Assembly (NCBI GenBank): GCA_009910795.1 | Contig: VMEE01000083.1 | Location: 62,001 to 126,000, forward strand | Source: Dehalobacter sp. CP | GTDB taxonomy: Bacteria > Bacillota_B > Desulfitobacteriia > Desulfitobacteriales > Syntrophobotulaceae | Length of the DNA: 64,000 bases | Reading direction: 5' to 3' | Part shown: piece by piece, positions 37,317 through 47,994 of the stretch | Position numbering within the stretch: position 1 is the first letter of the stretch | Layout: each line of letters begins with the position of its first letter | The notes under the pieces: model-generated | What the model was told of the DNA's origin: nothing | The model's input: only the letters and a program-made list of their open reading frames with translations | The model's database searches: none | Made by a program: the position numbers and the translations under genes

Positions 37317-39374
37317 ATGGAAAACAACTTGTGGGTTTTATCACAAAAAACGTATTCGGGGGAAGCATTTTTAGAAAAAGCGGGACTCTCCCGCAGTACC
37401 CTGAGTATTCTTCATAATCGCGGTTATTCTTCGAGAGACAGTGTTTTGGAATTTTTGAAGCCATCTCTGCTCGACCTGCATTCTCCGTTCTTGTTTAAAG
37501 ATATGGAGGTCATCCTGCAAAGGCTTGCCGGGGCAAGGGCAGATCAGGAAAAGATTTTGATCTACGGGGATTACGATGCCGATGGTGTAACAGGAACAGC
37601 CTTACTGTATAAAGGACTGACCAGTCTTGGGTATCAGGTCGTTGTCCATATCCCGAGCCGGGAAGAAGGCTACGGCCTGCACTCGGAAGCGATCGAAAAA
37701 GCAAGCCATAACAATGTCTCGTTGATGATTACCGTGGACTGCGGAATCTCAGCAGTTCAAGAAACGGCCTTTGCCAAAACTCTGGACATCGATATGATTA
37801 TCACGGACCACCATGAACCACCGGATGAGCTGCCTTGTGCAGTCGGAATATTAAATCCCAAAATAGCGGATTCAGGTTATCCGTTTCCGCATCTGGCCGG
37901 TGTCGGGGTAGCCTTTAAACTCCTGCAGGCCTTATATGCTCGTTTAGGTTATTCTGAGGCGGCATTTGGCACGGAGAATGATTATCTCGATTTGGTTGCG
38001 CTCGGAACGATTGCGGATATTGTACCGCTCGTCGGGGAAAACAGAATCCTCGTCAAAAACGGGCTGACCGTGATGGAAAATACCAGGCACTCCGGGATCA
38101 GGGCGATGCTGGAGGAATGCGGCCTTCTCGGCAAGAAGCTTAAGGCAGGTCAGATCTCGTTTATTGTGGCTCCGAGAATCAATGCCGCCGGGAGGATGGA
38201 TACGGCGAGGCTGGCACTGAACTTACTGCTTGAAGAGACCTATGATGATGCGTTGGAGATGGCCAGGGAACTTAGCAAGGAAAACAATCAGAGACAGCTT
38301 ACCGAAAAGGAGCTGCTTTGTGATGCTGAACGTATACTGGCTGAAGACCCAATACCCAATGTCATTGTCTTGTCCTCACCGAACTGGCATCACGGGGTGA
38401 TTGGCATTGTCGCTTCGCGACTCGTGGAGCGCTACAAGCGGCCGGTCTTCCTTATTGCCGAGGAAGGAGATACTGGGAAAGGCTCAGCTAGAGGAATCTC
38501 GGACTATCATGTTCTCGACGAATTAAAAAAACAGGCGGATACTTTAAGCAAATTTGGCGGTCATAAACAGGCGGCCGGATTTACGCTTCCTGTTGACCAG
38601 ATCCCGCAGCTCCGGGAAGGACTTAACAACAGTTTTCTTGAACTTGGGATCATCTTTAAGGAACGTTTTCAGATTGATTCTATTATATCGTGGGATGAAT
38701 TGAATCTTCAGTTATTGGAAGAGCTGGAACAGATGGCTCCGTTCGGGGCAGGAAATCCAGCACCTGTCTTAAGAACGGACGGCCTTGTCGTCCAAAACGT
38801 TTCTGTTGTCGGTAAAGGCCGGGAACATTTGAAAATGACGCTCGCAGCAGCAAAGCTTAAACGGGAAGCTATGGCGTTTAAAAAGGGACAAGAATTTGAT
38901 CTGGTCAAAAACATCGATATGATCGATATTATTTATAATCTTGAGCTGAACAGTTACGGTAATGTCGAAACCATCCAGGCCGTCATCAAGGATTTCCGTC
39001 CTTCTGGCGTCAAAGCCGAGCAGGAAATCGCCTGTACGTCTGAAGGATATTCCGAAACGGAGCTGGCCTTTAGCGGGAACCTGAAAGATTTTAAGACTGC
39101 CGCCCCCGAAGAAAAGATTCCGGCACCGCGTCTTTCCCGGAAGATACTGGCGGATTTCTATCGAAACCTTAAGAGCGTAATGGATGAACGCGGTTTTATT
39201 TGGTGGGAACCGTCTGCGGAAAAACCTGAAATGCAGCTCAACATCATGAAAATATTTGAGGAACTTGGCATCATCAGCTGGTATGGCGGAACAGGCCCGT
39301 ATTTATTTAAATTAAACAATATCGAGAAAACCTACTTGCAGACTTCTTTGCGTTTCAGAGTCTGGAGCGAATAG
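37317..39374 (+). CDS. recJ: Single-stranded-DNA exonuclease RecJ
   Basis: 5'-3' ssDNA exonuclease for recombination and mismatch repair; 685 residues. DHH-family motifs: IYGDYDADGVTGTALL (about 81-96), MITVDCG, MIITDHHEPPDEL (about 160) and the DHHA1 glycine motif FGGHKQAAGFTL (about 416). An OB-like domain follows to about 560. The last 100 residues are a lineage-specific extension often seen in Firmicutes. The start follows a poor site (GGAATTAATT), suggesting low translation or coupling with the upstream gene. relA follows after 18 bp. Confidence 0.95.
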   Translation: MENNLWVLSQKTYSGEAFLEKAGLSRSTLSILHNRGYSSRDSVLEFLKPSLLDLHSPFLFKDMEVILQRLAGARADQEKILIYGDYDADGVTGTALLYKGLTSLGYQVVVHIPSREEGYGLHSEAIEKASHNNVSLMITVDCGISAVQETAFAKTLDIDMIITDHHEPPDELPCAVGILNPKIADSGYPFPHLAGVGVAFKLLQALYARLGYSEAAFGTENDYLDLVALGTIADIVPLVGENRILVKNGLTVMENTRHSGIRAMLEECGLLGKKLKAGQISFIVAPRINAAGRMDTARLALNLLLEETYDDALEMARELSKENNQRQLTEKELLCDAERILAEDPIPNVIVLSSPNWHHGVIGIVASRLVERYKRPVFLIAEEGDTGKGSARGISDYHVLDELKKQADTLSKFGGHKQAAGFTLPVDQIPQLREGLNNSFLELGIIFKERFQIDSIISWDELNLQLLEELEQMAPFGAGNPAPVLRTDGLVVQNVSVVGKGREHLKMTLAAAKLKREAMAFKKGQEFDLVKNIDMIDIIYNLELNSYGNVETIQAVIKDFRPSGVKAEQEIACTSEGYSETELAFSGNLKDFKTAAPEEKIPAPRLSRKILADFYRNLKSVMDERGFIWWEPSAEKPEMQLNIMKIFEELGIISWYGGTGPYLFKLNNIEKTYLQTSLRFRVWSE

Positions 39375-39392
39375 GAACCCAGAGGTGGCTTA

Positions 39393-41561
39393 ATGAATTT
39401 TCAACAACTGAAGGAAACATTGATTTCCAATAATGCGCAATACAATCTGGAAAAAATTGAAGAGGCCTATGAATATGCGGAACTTGCCCATCGCGGCCAA
39501 CTCCGCAATTCCGGCGAAAAGTATATCTATCATCCGCTGGAAGTCGCTTCGATTCTTGCCGAATTGGAGATGGACGATTCGACGATCATTGCTGCGCTGC
39601 TGCATGATGTCGCTGAAGATACGAACAGAACGCTTGGAGATATCCGTAAGAATTTTGGCGATGAAGTTGCGGGGCTCGTCGATGGGGTAACCAAACTCGG
39701 CAAAATTTCTTACAAGAGCAAGGTTGAAGTTCAGGTTGAGAACTTAAGGAAAATGTTTCTGGCGATGGCCAAGGATATTCGGGTTATTTTAATCAAGCTG
39801 GCCGACCGCCTGCACAATATGCGGACCCTGAAATATCAGTCTGAATCTAAACAAAAGGAAATTGCGCAGGAGACGATCGAGATCTATGCGCCCTTAGCCA
39901 ATAGGCTCGGGATATTCCGGATCAAGTGGGAGCTGGAAGATCTCGCCTTTCGCTATTTGCATTCGCAGGAATATTACGATTTGGTTGAAGGTATTTCTTT
40001 AAAGAGAAAAGAAAGACAGGAACAGATCGATGAGGTGATCGAACAGCTTAAAGTCAGGCTCGATGAAGTCGGAATTGAAGCCGATATTGCCGGCCGTCCG
40101 AAGCATTTCTTTAGTATCTATAAAAAGATGCTCGATCAAAACAAAGATCTGAGTGAAATATTTGATTTGACGGCAGTCCGGGTCATTGTCAAAACCGTGA
40201 ATGACTGCTACGGAGCACTGGGGGTTATTCACACCCTATGGAAGCCTATTCCCGGAAGGTTTAAAGATTATATTGCGATGCCGAAACCGAATATGTACCA
40301 GTCACTGCATACGACATTAATTGGAAACCATGGGGACCCGTTTGAAATCCAGATCCGGACCTGGGAAATGCACCGGACGGCTGAATACGGGATTGCTGCC
40401 CACTGGAAATACAAAGAAGGCAAAAAAATTGAGAGTAATTTCGAACAGAAACTATCCTGGATTCGCCAGCTCCTGGAGGTACAGCATGACTCCAAGGATG
40501 ATGCCGGCGAATTTATGGAATCGCTGAAAATAGACTTGTTTGCGGATACTGTATTTGTATTTACACCCAAAGGCGATGTCGTTGAATTGCCTGCCGATTC
40601 CTGTCCGATTGATTTTGCGTACCGGGTTCATACGGATGTCGGACATAGCTGTATCGGTGCAAAAATCAACGGAAGAATCGTTCCACTTGACACCAAATTG
40701 AAAAATGGGGATATTGTTGAGATTCTGACAACCAAGACACCCACCGGACCGAGTAGGGACTGGGTCTGTCTCGTAAAGACCTCTCAGGCCAAAAACAGGA
40801 TCCGCCAGTGGTTTAAGAAAGAAAAAAGAGAAGAGAATATTATCAGAGGACGTGAAGGCCTCGAGCGTGAAGCCAGGAAACTTGGGCTTGAACCGTCAAC
40901 AGCCTTAAAATCAGAAAACATGATCAAATTAGCCAAGAGCTTCAGTTTTAACAACATTGATGATCTATATGCAGCAATGGGTGATGGTGCGATTACTTTT
41001 AAAAAGGCCCTGGGCCGTTTGAAGGAAGAAATTCTGAAAGAAGAGCTGAAAACGCCGCTTCTTCCGATTCAGGCAGAACACAAGCACCTGGTGAAGCATT
41101 CTCAGGGAGTATCGGTCAAGGGGGTAAACAATATCCTGATCCGGTTTTCCCGGTGCTGCAATCCGCTTCCCGGAGATCCGATCATCGGCTATATAACGAG
41201 AGGCCGCGGCGTATCAATCCACAGGGCGGACTGCTCGGAGCTCGTTGGCCTTACGGCAGAAGAGCAGGAGCGGATCGTTGAGGTTGAATGGGAAGCCGCT
41301 GTCGAGTCAATCTATCCTGTAGACATCGAGATTATCGGTCTGGATCGCGTGGGTTTGGTCAGCGACATCATGAACGTGATCACCGAAACACGGACCCATA
41401 TGCTCGGAATGAGTGCCCGGGTAGGCAAAGACCGCGTCTCCCATATCCGTCTGAGAATCGAAGTGAAAAACCTCGACCATTTAAACTTTGTTCTTAACAA
41501 GTTCCGCAAAGTCAAAGATGTTACCGTGGTCGAAAGAATTCAGGGCGGAGGAAATAATTAA
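39393..41561 (+). CDS. relA: Bifunctional (p)ppGpp synthetase/hydrolase
   Basis: Rel-type stringent response enzyme, 722 residues. HD hydrolase domain (about 25-180; YIYHPLEVASIL, ALLHDVAEDT), synthetase domain (about 235-345; KPNMYQSLHTTL, EIQIRTWEMHRTAEYGIAAHW), TGS domain (about 385-450; DVVELPADSCPIDFAYRVHT), a helical and zinc-finger-like part with RCCNPLPGD, and a C-terminal ACT domain (about 645-718). All hydrolase motifs appear intact, so it should both make and degrade (p)ppGpp. AGAGGTGG site. It sits in a recJ-relA order frequent in Firmicutes. Confidence 0.96.
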   Translation: MNFQQLKETLISNNAQYNLEKIEEAYEYAELAHRGQLRNSGEKYIYHPLEVASILAELEMDDSTIIAALLHDVAEDTNRTLGDIRKNFGDEVAGLVDGVTKLGKISYKSKVEVQVENLRKMFLAMAKDIRVILIKLADRLHNMRTLKYQSESKQKEIAQETIEIYAPLANRLGIFRIKWELEDLAFRYLHSQEYYDLVEGISLKRKERQEQIDEVIEQLKVRLDEVGIEADIAGRPKHFFSIYKKMLDQNKDLSEIFDLTAVRVIVKTVNDCYGALGVIHTLWKPIPGRFKDYIAMPKPNMYQSLHTTLIGNHGDPFEIQIRTWEMHRTAEYGIAAHWKYKEGKKIESNFEQKLSWIRQLLEVQHDSKDDAGEFMESLKIDLFADTVFVFTPKGDVVELPADSCPIDFAYRVHTDVGHSCIGAKINGRIVPLDTKLKNGDIVEILTTKTPTGPSRDWVCLVKTSQAKNRIRQWFKKEKREENIIRGREGLEREARKLGLEPSTALKSENMIKLAKSFSFNNIDDLYAAMGDGAITFKKALGRLKEEILKEELKTPLLPIQAEHKHLVKHSQGVSVKGVNNILIRFSRCCNPLPGDPIIGYITRGRGVSIHRADCSELVGLTAEEQERIVEVEWEAAVESIYPVDIEIIGLDRVGLVSDIMNVITETRTHMLGMSARVGKDRVSHIRLRIEVKNLDHLNFVLNKFRKVKDVTVVERIQGGGNN

Positions 41562-41588
41562 AATATGATTTAGAGGTGGCGATATAGC

Positions 41589-42218
41589 GTGATTGAAAGA
41601 ATAATTACGCCTGTCTTGGGTGTGAACTGCTACGTGCTGGCTTGTGACAAGACCAAAAAGGCTGCAATCATCGATCCCGGATCGGGCAGTGCGATGATCA
41701 AGGATTTGCTGAGGAGGCATAACCTCGAGGTTGAACGGATCATCTTGACGCACGGACATTATGACCATATCGGGGCAGCTGAAGAATTGAGAAAAACGCT
41801 GCATGCTGAAGTCGCCGTCCACAGGGAGGATGCAGGGATGCTGACGGATCCTCAGAAAAACCTTTCCAGAATGTTCAGCAGGGACTACGTCATGTCTCCG
41901 GCTGAAATACTGTTGGAAGACGGTCAGGAATTCTTTATTGGTGAAGTTGAAATAAAAGTTATCCATACACCGGGACATACACCGGGCGGCATCTGCCTGC
42001 TGACGGACGGTGTGCTGTTCAGCGGGGACACGCTCTTTGACTGCTCCATCGGCAGAGCGGATTTTCCAGGGGGGGATTTTCATAAACTGCTCAGCAGCAT
42101 CCATGATAAGCTGATGATTTTGGACGACCAAATCCTGGTCTATCCCGGACATGAATCCTTTACATCCATTGGCCGGGAAAGGGTCAGAAATCCATATATC
42201 AGTGGAGACCTGGCCTGA
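41589..42218 (+). CDS. Metallo-beta-lactamase-fold hydrolase, glyoxalase II-like
   Basis: A 209-residue cytoplasmic metallohydrolase in the YqgX/GloB-like group. Metal motifs: THGHYDHIGAA (HxHxDH, about 56-61), HTPGHTPGG (about 119), FSGDTLFD (Asp, about 145) and YPGHE (about 186). GTG start after GAGGTGG. It is conserved next to relA in many Firmicutes. Actual substrate (a glutathione- or bacillithiol-like thioester, or another ester) is unknown. Its stop overlaps the hemZ start by 1 bp. Confidence 0.88.
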   Translation: MIERIITPVLGVNCYVLACDKTKKAAIIDPGSGSAMIKDLLRRHNLEVERIILTHGHYDHIGAAEELRKTLHAEVAVHREDAGMLTDPQKNLSRMFSRDYVMSPAEILLEDGQEFFIGEVEIKVIHTPGHTPGGICLLTDGVLFSGDTLFDCSIGRADFPGGDFHKLLSSIHDKLMILDDQILVYPGHESFTSIGRERVRNPYISGDLA

Positions 42219-43846
42219 TGGAGGAAAGTATTCTTCTTTGCAGTTCCACAATCGATCCGAAAATGCTGGCCAGCTGCTCACAAATTATAGCAGCTTTTTT
42301 TCCGGGTAAAAAGTTTAGAACAGGCAGAAATCTCATGCCAGGAGAGTTATCTTCCGACGTACTACCGGATGACATGCGATCAGCCGCCGTTCGATCGGAT
42401 GCTGGAATAATACGGTGTGCCACTGATAATGGACGGTCTGATGCTGAAGGTTTTTGCATGGACATCGAATCCGTGAATACTGTCTCGGGAAAGGTTTATG
42501 AAATCTGCCTAACCGACAGAACGACCGGAAAAAAATATGCGAAGACAGTGCAGACGGGATCAGCGGATGATTTCTACAGACTGAAGCTTCCCGGCAAAGA
42601 ACCGCTGTCCCAGATCATTTTAAAGAGAGGATTATGTACATTTTTATCCGAATATACCGGAAAAAAGCTTCCGTGGGGAAGTCTGACCGGGATACGGCCT
42701 GGTAAAATCATTGGCAAAATGACCGATCTCGGATATGACGAAGAACAAAAGAATAAAGTCTTGCGAGAACTTTACCTCGTTGACCAGGAAAAGGTGAGCC
42801 TGCTTCACCAGATCGAACAGGTTCAGCAGCCTTTCCGTCAAATGATGAAAGAAGCCGAGCATTTTGCCGGCGTTTATCTTGCGATACCCTTTTGTCCGTC
42901 CCGCTGTTTCTACTGCTCGTTTCCGTCCAATACCCTGACCGGTAAACAAACCGGACAGCTTTGCCGCTATCTGGAAGCTCTGAAGAAGGAAGTCAAACTA
43001 ACCGGGGAAATGATGCGGGGACTGGGTATGAAGGCCGACAGCCTTTATATCGGCGGTGGTACACCGACGGTGCTAAGCGCCGCCGACCTGCAGATGCTGC
43101 TGGAAACCATCCGTGACGGGATTCCACAGGCTGAGCGGTGTGAATATTCTGTTGAGGCCGGTAGACCAGATACAATTGATCATACAAAACTGACAGTCAT
43201 GAAGAATTTTGGGGTGAACCGGATAAGTATTAACCCTCAGACCATGCAGGAGGCAACGCTGCCCGTGATTGGACGCAGGCATACGGCCGCCGATATCCGG
43301 GAATGTTTTCTTCTAGCCAGAGATATTTCCGACTGGGTGATCAATATGGATTTGATCCTTGGACTGCCGGGTGAAGGATCTGAGGAAGTCCTGGACAGTG
43401 TGGAAAAAGTACTGGCTTTGCAACCGGATAACATTACTGTCCATGCCCTGGCGCTGAAACGAGGTTCTGCGGCCTGGGAAAACCATTCAGCTTCAAACCG
43501 CGAAGAGTCTATAGACTGGCAGGATATTCAGCGCGAAGTCCATCGCAGGATTCAACAGCGCGGATATATTCCGTATTATCTGTACCGACAAAAGTATATT
43601 GCCGGTAACCTTGAGAATATCGGCTATGCCCTTCAGGGCAAAGAATGCCGCTATAATATCGCGGTGATCGAAGAGCAGCAAAACATCATTGGTCTTGGCG
43701 CAGGCAGCGTCAGCAAAATACGGAAGAAGGGTTCCGGCCATGAGAATATCTATCATCCGCTGGACCTGCAGTGTTATGAGGACCAACTGATGCAGGTCCA
43801 CCAAAAAATAAAGCAATCATTAACAGATTTTTTGCCTGTTTTATGA
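42218..43846 (+). CDS. hemZ: Radical SAM coproporphyrinogen dehydrogenase-like HemZ
   Basis: A 542-residue radical SAM protein of the HemN/HemZ group. The SAM [4Fe-4S] motif is CPSRCFYCSF (about 228-237), with IGGGTPT and MDLILGLPGEG following as usual. The N-terminal 200 residues are the HemZ-specific domain. The order relA - MBL hydrolase - hemZ - hisS - aspS occurs in other Firmicutes. Proposed role is oxygen-independent coproporphyrinogen III oxidation, but HemZ-group activity is less certain than HemN. It overlaps the previous gene by 1 bp. Confidence 0.85.
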   Translation: MEESILLCSSTIDPKMLASCSQIIAAFFPGKKFRTGRNLMPGELSSDVLPDDMRSAAVRSDAGIIRCATDNGRSDAEGFCMDIESVNTVSGKVYEICLTDRTTGKKYAKTVQTGSADDFYRLKLPGKEPLSQIILKRGLCTFLSEYTGKKLPWGSLTGIRPGKIIGKMTDLGYDEEQKNKVLRELYLVDQEKVSLLHQIEQVQQPFRQMMKEAEHFAGVYLAIPFCPSRCFYCSFPSNTLTGKQTGQLCRYLEALKKEVKLTGEMMRGLGMKADSLYIGGGTPTVLSAADLQMLLETIRDGIPQAERCEYSVEAGRPDTIDHTKLTVMKNFGVNRISINPQTMQEATLPVIGRRHTAADIRECFLLARDISDWVINMDLILGLPGEGSEEVLDSVEKVLALQPDNITVHALALKRGSAAWENHSASNREESIDWQDIQREVHRRIQQRGYIPYYLYRQKYIAGNLENIGYALQGKECRYNIAVIEEQQNIIGLGAGSVSKIRKKGSGHENIYHPLDLQCYEDQLMQVHQKIKQSLTDFLPVL

Positions 43847-43884
43847 AAAAATACAGGAATCCTGATGAGACTGAAGGATAATTG

Positions 43885-43893
43885 TGTTATAAT
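43885..43893 (+). promoter_or_regulatory. Extended -10 promoter for hisS-aspS
   Basis: TGTTATAAT (TGn-TATAAT) lies about 75 bp before hisS, with no good -35. A small palindrome CGCCG-gatgatt-CGGCG (43921-43937) lies in the leader. I see no T-box structure in this short leader. Confidence 0.4.
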
Positions 43894-43965
43894 AGATAAG
43901 CTTATTTTTTAGATTGGACACGCCGGATGATTCGGCGATCTACCGTTGTGCAGGAGGAAATGATC

Positions 43966-45237
43966 ATGTCGATTCAACGGCCGAAAGGTACACAGGATAT
44001 CATTCCGGGTACCGTAGAAAAGTGGCAGTTTCTCGAAGAACAAATCCGGAAGATTTGTTCCGAGTATGGATATAAAGAAATCAGGACACCGGTTTTTGAA
44101 GCGACCGAACTTTTTCAGCGCGGCGTCGGAGAGACAACGGATATTGTCAATAAAGAAATGTATACCTTTATGGATAAAGGGCAGAGATCCATCACGCTGC
44201 GTCCGGAAGGGACGGCTTCCGTCTGCAGGGCGTATACCGAGGACAAGCTTTATGCGCTGCAGCAGCCAGTCAAAATGTATTACCTCGGACCGATGTTCCG
44301 CTATGAGAAGTCCCAAGCCGGACGCTTCCGGCAATTCCACCAGTTCGGAGCAGAGGTGCTCGGTGGAGAGGATCCGCTTGTCGATGCCGAAATCATCTGT
44401 CTGATCTGGGATTTTTTTGGCAGAATCGGCCTTAAGGGACTCGTCGTTGAGATCAATTCCGTGGGTTGTCCGACGTGCCGGGCTGAGCACAGGATTAGGC
44501 TGCAGGAGTTTCTGCAGGAACGCAAGGATGATCTTTGTCCGGATTGCCAAAACCGCTTTACCAAAAATCCGATGCGGATTTTAGACTGTAAGAACAGTTC
44601 CTGTCAAAAGCTGACGGAGAATGCTCCGACGACCCTGGATACGCTCTGTGTAGACTGTGCGGAACATTTCGCGAAGATTCAGGAATATTTAAAAATCGCT
44701 GGGGTTGCGTATCAGATTAATCCCAGAATGGTTCGCGGGCTGGATTATTATCAAAAAACGGCCTTTGAAATCACGGCTGAAGGTATCGGCGCCCAGAACG
44801 CGATTTGCGGAGGCGGGCGTTATGACGGACTTGTCCAGGAAATTGGCGGGCCGGCCACACCGGGAATTGGTTTTGCCATGGGACTGGAACGTATCCTGAG
44901 CGTCATGGAAAAGCAGAATGTTGAGATGATGCCTGAGGTTGAAGCGCCGGTCGTGATTGCAGCTCTGGGTGAGGCGGCCAGACAGGAAGGGTTCAGGCTT
45001 TTAGGTGATCTTCGGCAGGCCGGGCTGCCGGCAGTTATGGACCTTCTTGGAAAAGGACTTAAAGGTCAGCTTAAATATGCAGACAGGGAACAGGCCCGCT
45101 ATGTATTAATATTGGGTGACGATGAACTGTCCCAAAAAATGGTGATTGTCCGCGATATGCGGCTGGGAGATCAACAGGAAATCCCGCTGGATCAAATCAA
45201 AGCTTTTTTGTTGAATCATACGAAATGCGAAATGTAA
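43966..45237 (+). CDS. hisS: Histidyl-tRNA synthetase
   Basis: Class II synthetase, 423 residues with the ATG at 43966 (CAGGAGG at proper spacing; ATG 43960 is too close to the site). Motifs: [12 protein letters not shown] at the start, motif 2 [20 protein letters not shown] (about 107-126), histidine motif [12 protein letters not shown], motif 3 [11 protein letters not shown] (about 300). A C-terminal anticodon-binding domain follows. It lies 16 bp before aspS. Confidence 0.97.
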   Translation: MSIQRPKGTQDIIPGTVEKWQFLEEQIRKICSEYGYKEIRTPVFEATELFQRGVGETTDIVNKEMYTFMDKGQRSITLRPEGTASVCRAYTEDKLYALQQPVKMYYLGPMFRYEKSQAGRFRQFHQFGAEVLGGEDPLVDAEIICLIWDFFGRIGLKGLVVEINSVGCPTCRAEHRIRLQEFLQERKDDLCPDCQNRFTKNPMRILDCKNSSCQKLTENAPTTLDTLCVDCAEHFAKIQEYLKIAGVAYQINPRMVRGLDYYQKTAFEITAEGIGAQNAICGGGRYDGLVQEIGGPATPGIGFAMGLERILSVMEKQNVEMMPEVEAPVVIAALGEAARQEGFRLLGDLRQAGLPAVMDLLGKGLKGQLKYADREQARYVLILGDDELSQKMVIVRDMRLGDQQEIPLDQIKAFLLNHTKCEM

Positions 45238-45253
45238 AAGTAGGAGGATGTCC

Positions 45254-47035
45254 ATGTTAGCAGAAAGAATCGAAGCGGGTACGCTGAACAGGAAAAACGC
45301 AGGTAAAAAAGTCAAATTGTTGGGTTGGATTCAAACCAGAAGAGACCATGGAGGCGTCATTTTTGTTGATTTGCGCGACAGGTCCGGCATTGTCCAGATT
45401 GTCTTCAATCCGGATATGCCTGCAAACGCTTTTAATCAGGCTGAGAAGCTCCGCTCGGAGTATGTGATAAAGGCTGAAGGTCTCGTCCGGGTGAGACCTG
45501 AAGGTTCAGAAAATCCGAATATGGTTACCGGAGAAATTGAAGTTGTGATCGAAAACCTGGAAATACTCAATAAAGCGAAAACTCCGCCTTTCTATATCCA
45601 GGACAATGTGGATGTCGATGAAAGTGTCAGGCTGAAACACCGCTATCTCGATCTCCGCCGGACCGAAATGCAGAACATCTTTAAGATCAGACACAGGGTC
45701 ACGAAAATCATGCGTGATTTTCTGGACAGTGAGGGATTCCTGGAAATTGAAACGCCGATTTTAGCTAAGTCAACGCCGGAAGGGGCCAGAGACTATCTCG
45801 TGCCCAGCCGCGTGAATCAGGGAACATTTTATGGGCTGCCCCAATCACCGCAGATCTTTAAACAGTTGTTGATGGTCGCTGGCATGGAAAAATATTTTCA
45901 GATCGCCCGCTGTTTCCGCGATGAAGACTTGCGCGCGGACCGCCAGCCGGAATTTACCCAGCTCGATTTGGAGATGTCCTTTATTGAGATTGAAGACCTT
46001 CTGCCGATGATGGAGAACCTGATTGCCAAGATATTCAGGGAAGTCAAAGGTATTGAGATTACGCTTCCCATTCCGCGGCTGACCTATCAGGAGGCGATGG
46101 AACGCTATGGTTCGGACAAACCGGATACCCGCTTTGTCATGGAACTGATTGACGTGGCTCCGGTTGTCAAAGATTCCGGATTTAAAGTATTTGCCGACGT
46201 TATCGCGAAGGGAGGCAGGGTTAAGGGGATCTGCGCCAAAGGCTGTGCCGGCATGCCGCGGAGAGAAATTGACGCGCTAACCAAATTTGTCAGCATTTAC
46301 GGCGCGAAAGGACTTGCCTACATCGTGATGGATCCCGAAGGAATGAAATCACCGATTCTGAAGTTCTTCACCGAACAGGAAATTAACGCGCTGTTGGCCG
46401 CGATGGGAGCAGAAACCGGAGATATCCTATTCTTCGTTGCCGATAAGGAATCCGTCGTTCATAATGCGCTTGGAAACTTAAGACTAGAGCTGGCCAAACG
46501 AATGGAGCTTATTCGGGAAGATGTGATTAACTGTCTTTGGGTTACGGAATTCCCGCTCTTTGAATATGATGAAGAAGAAAAACGCTATGTGGCGATTCAC
46601 CATATGTTTACCAGTCCGATGAATGAAGATATTGCCCTCCTGGATTCCGATCCGCTGAAGGTAAGAGCAAAGGCTTATGACATGGTCCTGAACGGAATGG
46701 AACTCGGTGGAGGAAGCATCCGGATTCACCAAAGGGATGTTCAGGAAAAAATCTTTGACCTGATTGGTTTGAGCAGTGAAGAGGCTAAAGAAAAATTTGG
46801 CTATTTGCTTGAAGCGTTCGAATATGGCACACCGCCCCATGGGGGAATTGCGTTTGGGCTGGATAGAATTACGATGATTCTTTCCGGACGGGACAACATC
46901 CGCGATGTCATCGCATTTCCGAAGACCCAGAGTGCTTCATGTCTGCTGACTCAGGCGCCTTCACCGGTCGTGGACAGCCAACTCAAAGAGCTTCATATTA
47001 AACTGGACTTGAAAGCAAAACAGCCTTCTAATTAA
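45254..47035 (+). CDS. aspS: Aspartyl-tRNA synthetase
   Basis: Bacterial-type class II enzyme, 593 residues. OB-fold anticodon domain (about 1-105; [20 protein letters not shown]), flipping-loop region [13 protein letters not shown], motif 2 [20 protein letters not shown] (about 215), the bacterial GAD insertion (about 290-400) and motif 3 [15 protein letters not shown] (about 534). The start at ATG 45254 fits TAGGAGG better than ATG 45248. The enzyme may be non-discriminating (also charging tRNA-Asn), which the sequence alone does not decide. Confidence 0.97.
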   Translation: MLAERIEAGTLNRKNAGKKVKLLGWIQTRRDHGGVIFVDLRDRSGIVQIVFNPDMPANAFNQAEKLRSEYVIKAEGLVRVRPEGSENPNMVTGEIEVVIENLEILNKAKTPPFYIQDNVDVDESVRLKHRYLDLRRTEMQNIFKIRHRVTKIMRDFLDSEGFLEIETPILAKSTPEGARDYLVPSRVNQGTFYGLPQSPQIFKQLLMVAGMEKYFQIARCFRDEDLRADRQPEFTQLDLEMSFIEIEDLLPMMENLIAKIFREVKGIEITLPIPRLTYQEAMERYGSDKPDTRFVMELIDVAPVVKDSGFKVFADVIAKGGRVKGICAKGCAGMPRREIDALTKFVSIYGAKGLAYIVMDPEGMKSPILKFFTEQEINALLAAMGAETGDILFFVADKESVVHNALGNLRLELAKRMELIREDVINCLWVTEFPLFEYDEEEKRYVAIHHMFTSPMNEDIALLDSDPLKVRAKAYDMVLNGMELGGGSIRIHQRDVQEKIFDLIGLSSEEAKEKFGYLLEAFEYGTPPHGGIAFGLDRITMILSGRDNIRDVIAFPKTQSASCLLTQAPSPVVDSQLKELHIKLDLKAKQPSN

Positions 47036-47217
47036 TCATTCATCAATAATTCCCCATCAATTCAATTTAATTCATCTTATCTCATTAATAGAACTTTCGA
47101 TAAGGGCTTTGCCGGTTTATTATTCATAAAAAACAGGCATAATATATTTCATATCCGGCAAAGTGTATGCAATATCTTGAATATCCTGAGATATACCGAA
47201 ATATCCTGCAAAGCCTC

Positions 47218-47247
47218 TTGACAGAATAACCAGACTGACCATATAAT
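47218..47247 (+). promoter_or_regulatory. Sigma-A promoter for csoR-trxA
   Basis: TTGACA at 47218-47223, 18-bp spacer, TATAAT at 47242-47247. It is directly upstream of the CsoR-type operator, which would cover the start of transcription. Confidence 0.8.
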
Positions 47248-47258
47248 AATCTTGGAGA

Positions 47259-47275
47259 ATACCCCTGTGGGGTAT
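47259..47275. promoter_or_regulatory. CsoR-type operator
   Basis: ATACCCCTGTGGGGTAT is a perfect 7-bp inverted repeat around a 3-bp centre, of the TACCC/GGGTA class bound by CsoR-family repressors. It lies 11 bp after the -10 box, so binding would block transcription initiation. Autoregulation is inferred. Confidence 0.8.
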
Positions 47276-47291
47276 AGAGGCAAGGGGTAAG

Positions 47292-47567
47292 ATGGAACCA
47301 AAGAAAAAAAGTGGGCCGGGAAACGATATCATGATCCGATTGAAACGGATTGAGGGACAGGTCAAAGGATTGCAGCGTATGCTTGATGAAGAAAAATGCT
47401 GTTCTGATATTCTGGTTCAAGTTGCGGCAGTCAAGGCAGCAATCAATAAAGTTGGCATTATGATTTTTGAAGAGCACTCCAGAACCTGCTTGAAAGATGC
47501 GCTCGAAACGGAAAATGATAAAGCCCTGGATGATCTGATTGTTCTGTTGAACCGGTTTGTCCATTAA
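47292..47567 (+). CDS. csoR: CsoR-family metal-sensing repressor
   Basis: A 91-residue all-helical DNA-binding repressor (DUF156). The copper(I) ligand triad of CsoR is conserved: C37 (in KCCSDI), H62 and C66 (EEHSRTC). The first helix has the usual RLKRIEGQVKGLQRM basic stretch. Cu(I) binding should release the operator at 47259. A persulfide-sensing CstR role is less likely because the histidine is kept. It is next to trxA rather than copZ/copA, so its regulon may include thiol repair. Confidence 0.9.
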   Translation: MEPKKKSGPGNDIMIRLKRIEGQVKGLQRMLDEEKCCSDILVQVAAVKAAINKVGIMIFEEHSRTCLKDALETENDKALDDLIVLLNRFVH

Positions 47568-47626
47568 TCTTGCGGACAAACAAAAGTCTTTTTCTATGGT
47601 GACGTTAAGAAACGGAGGGATTTAAG

Positions 47627-47956
47627 ATGGCAGGTGTTAATGTCAAAACATTTACTGCTGAGAATTGGCAGAGTGACGTACTCAGTTCAAGCCAGCTGGT
47701 ATTGGTCGATTTTTGGGCTGCCTGGTGCGGACCTTGCAGAATGATAGCTCCTGTGGTGGAAGAACTGGCAGATGAATATGCCGGAAAAGTAACCGTCGGC
47801 AAATTAAACGTCGATGAGCAGGGGGAAATCTCCCAGAAATACGGCGTAATGAGTATCCCGACACTGCTGCTGATTAAAAACGGTGAAATCGTTGATAAGA
47901 TCGTCGGCTTCAGAGGAAAAACGGATCTGGTTAAAGCCATTGAAGCGAAGATGTAA
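47627..47956 (+). CDS. trxA: Thioredoxin
   Basis: A 109-residue cytoplasmic thioredoxin with the active site WCGPC (about 35-39), the conserved [12 protein letters not shown] context, the cis-proline in SIPTLLL (about 78) and GFRGKTDL. Strong GGAGGGA site, 59 bp after csoR, with no terminator between; probably co-transcribed with the repressor. An N-terminal extension of about 6 residues is normal. Confidence 0.95.
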   Translation: MAGVNVKTFTAENWQSDVLSSSQLVLVDFWAAWCGPCRMIAPVVEELADEYAGKVTVGKLNVDEQGEISQKYGVMSIPTLLLIKNGEIVDKIVGFRGKTDLVKAIEAKM

Positions 47957-47994
47957 GCAAATCAATCTTAAAATCGTATGATGTAAGACGCCAA

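Noticed and set aside
43900..43965. T-box riboswitch ahead of hisS-aspS
   Set aside because: The leader is only about 70 nt and lacks the T-box sequence and a terminator/antiterminator pair.
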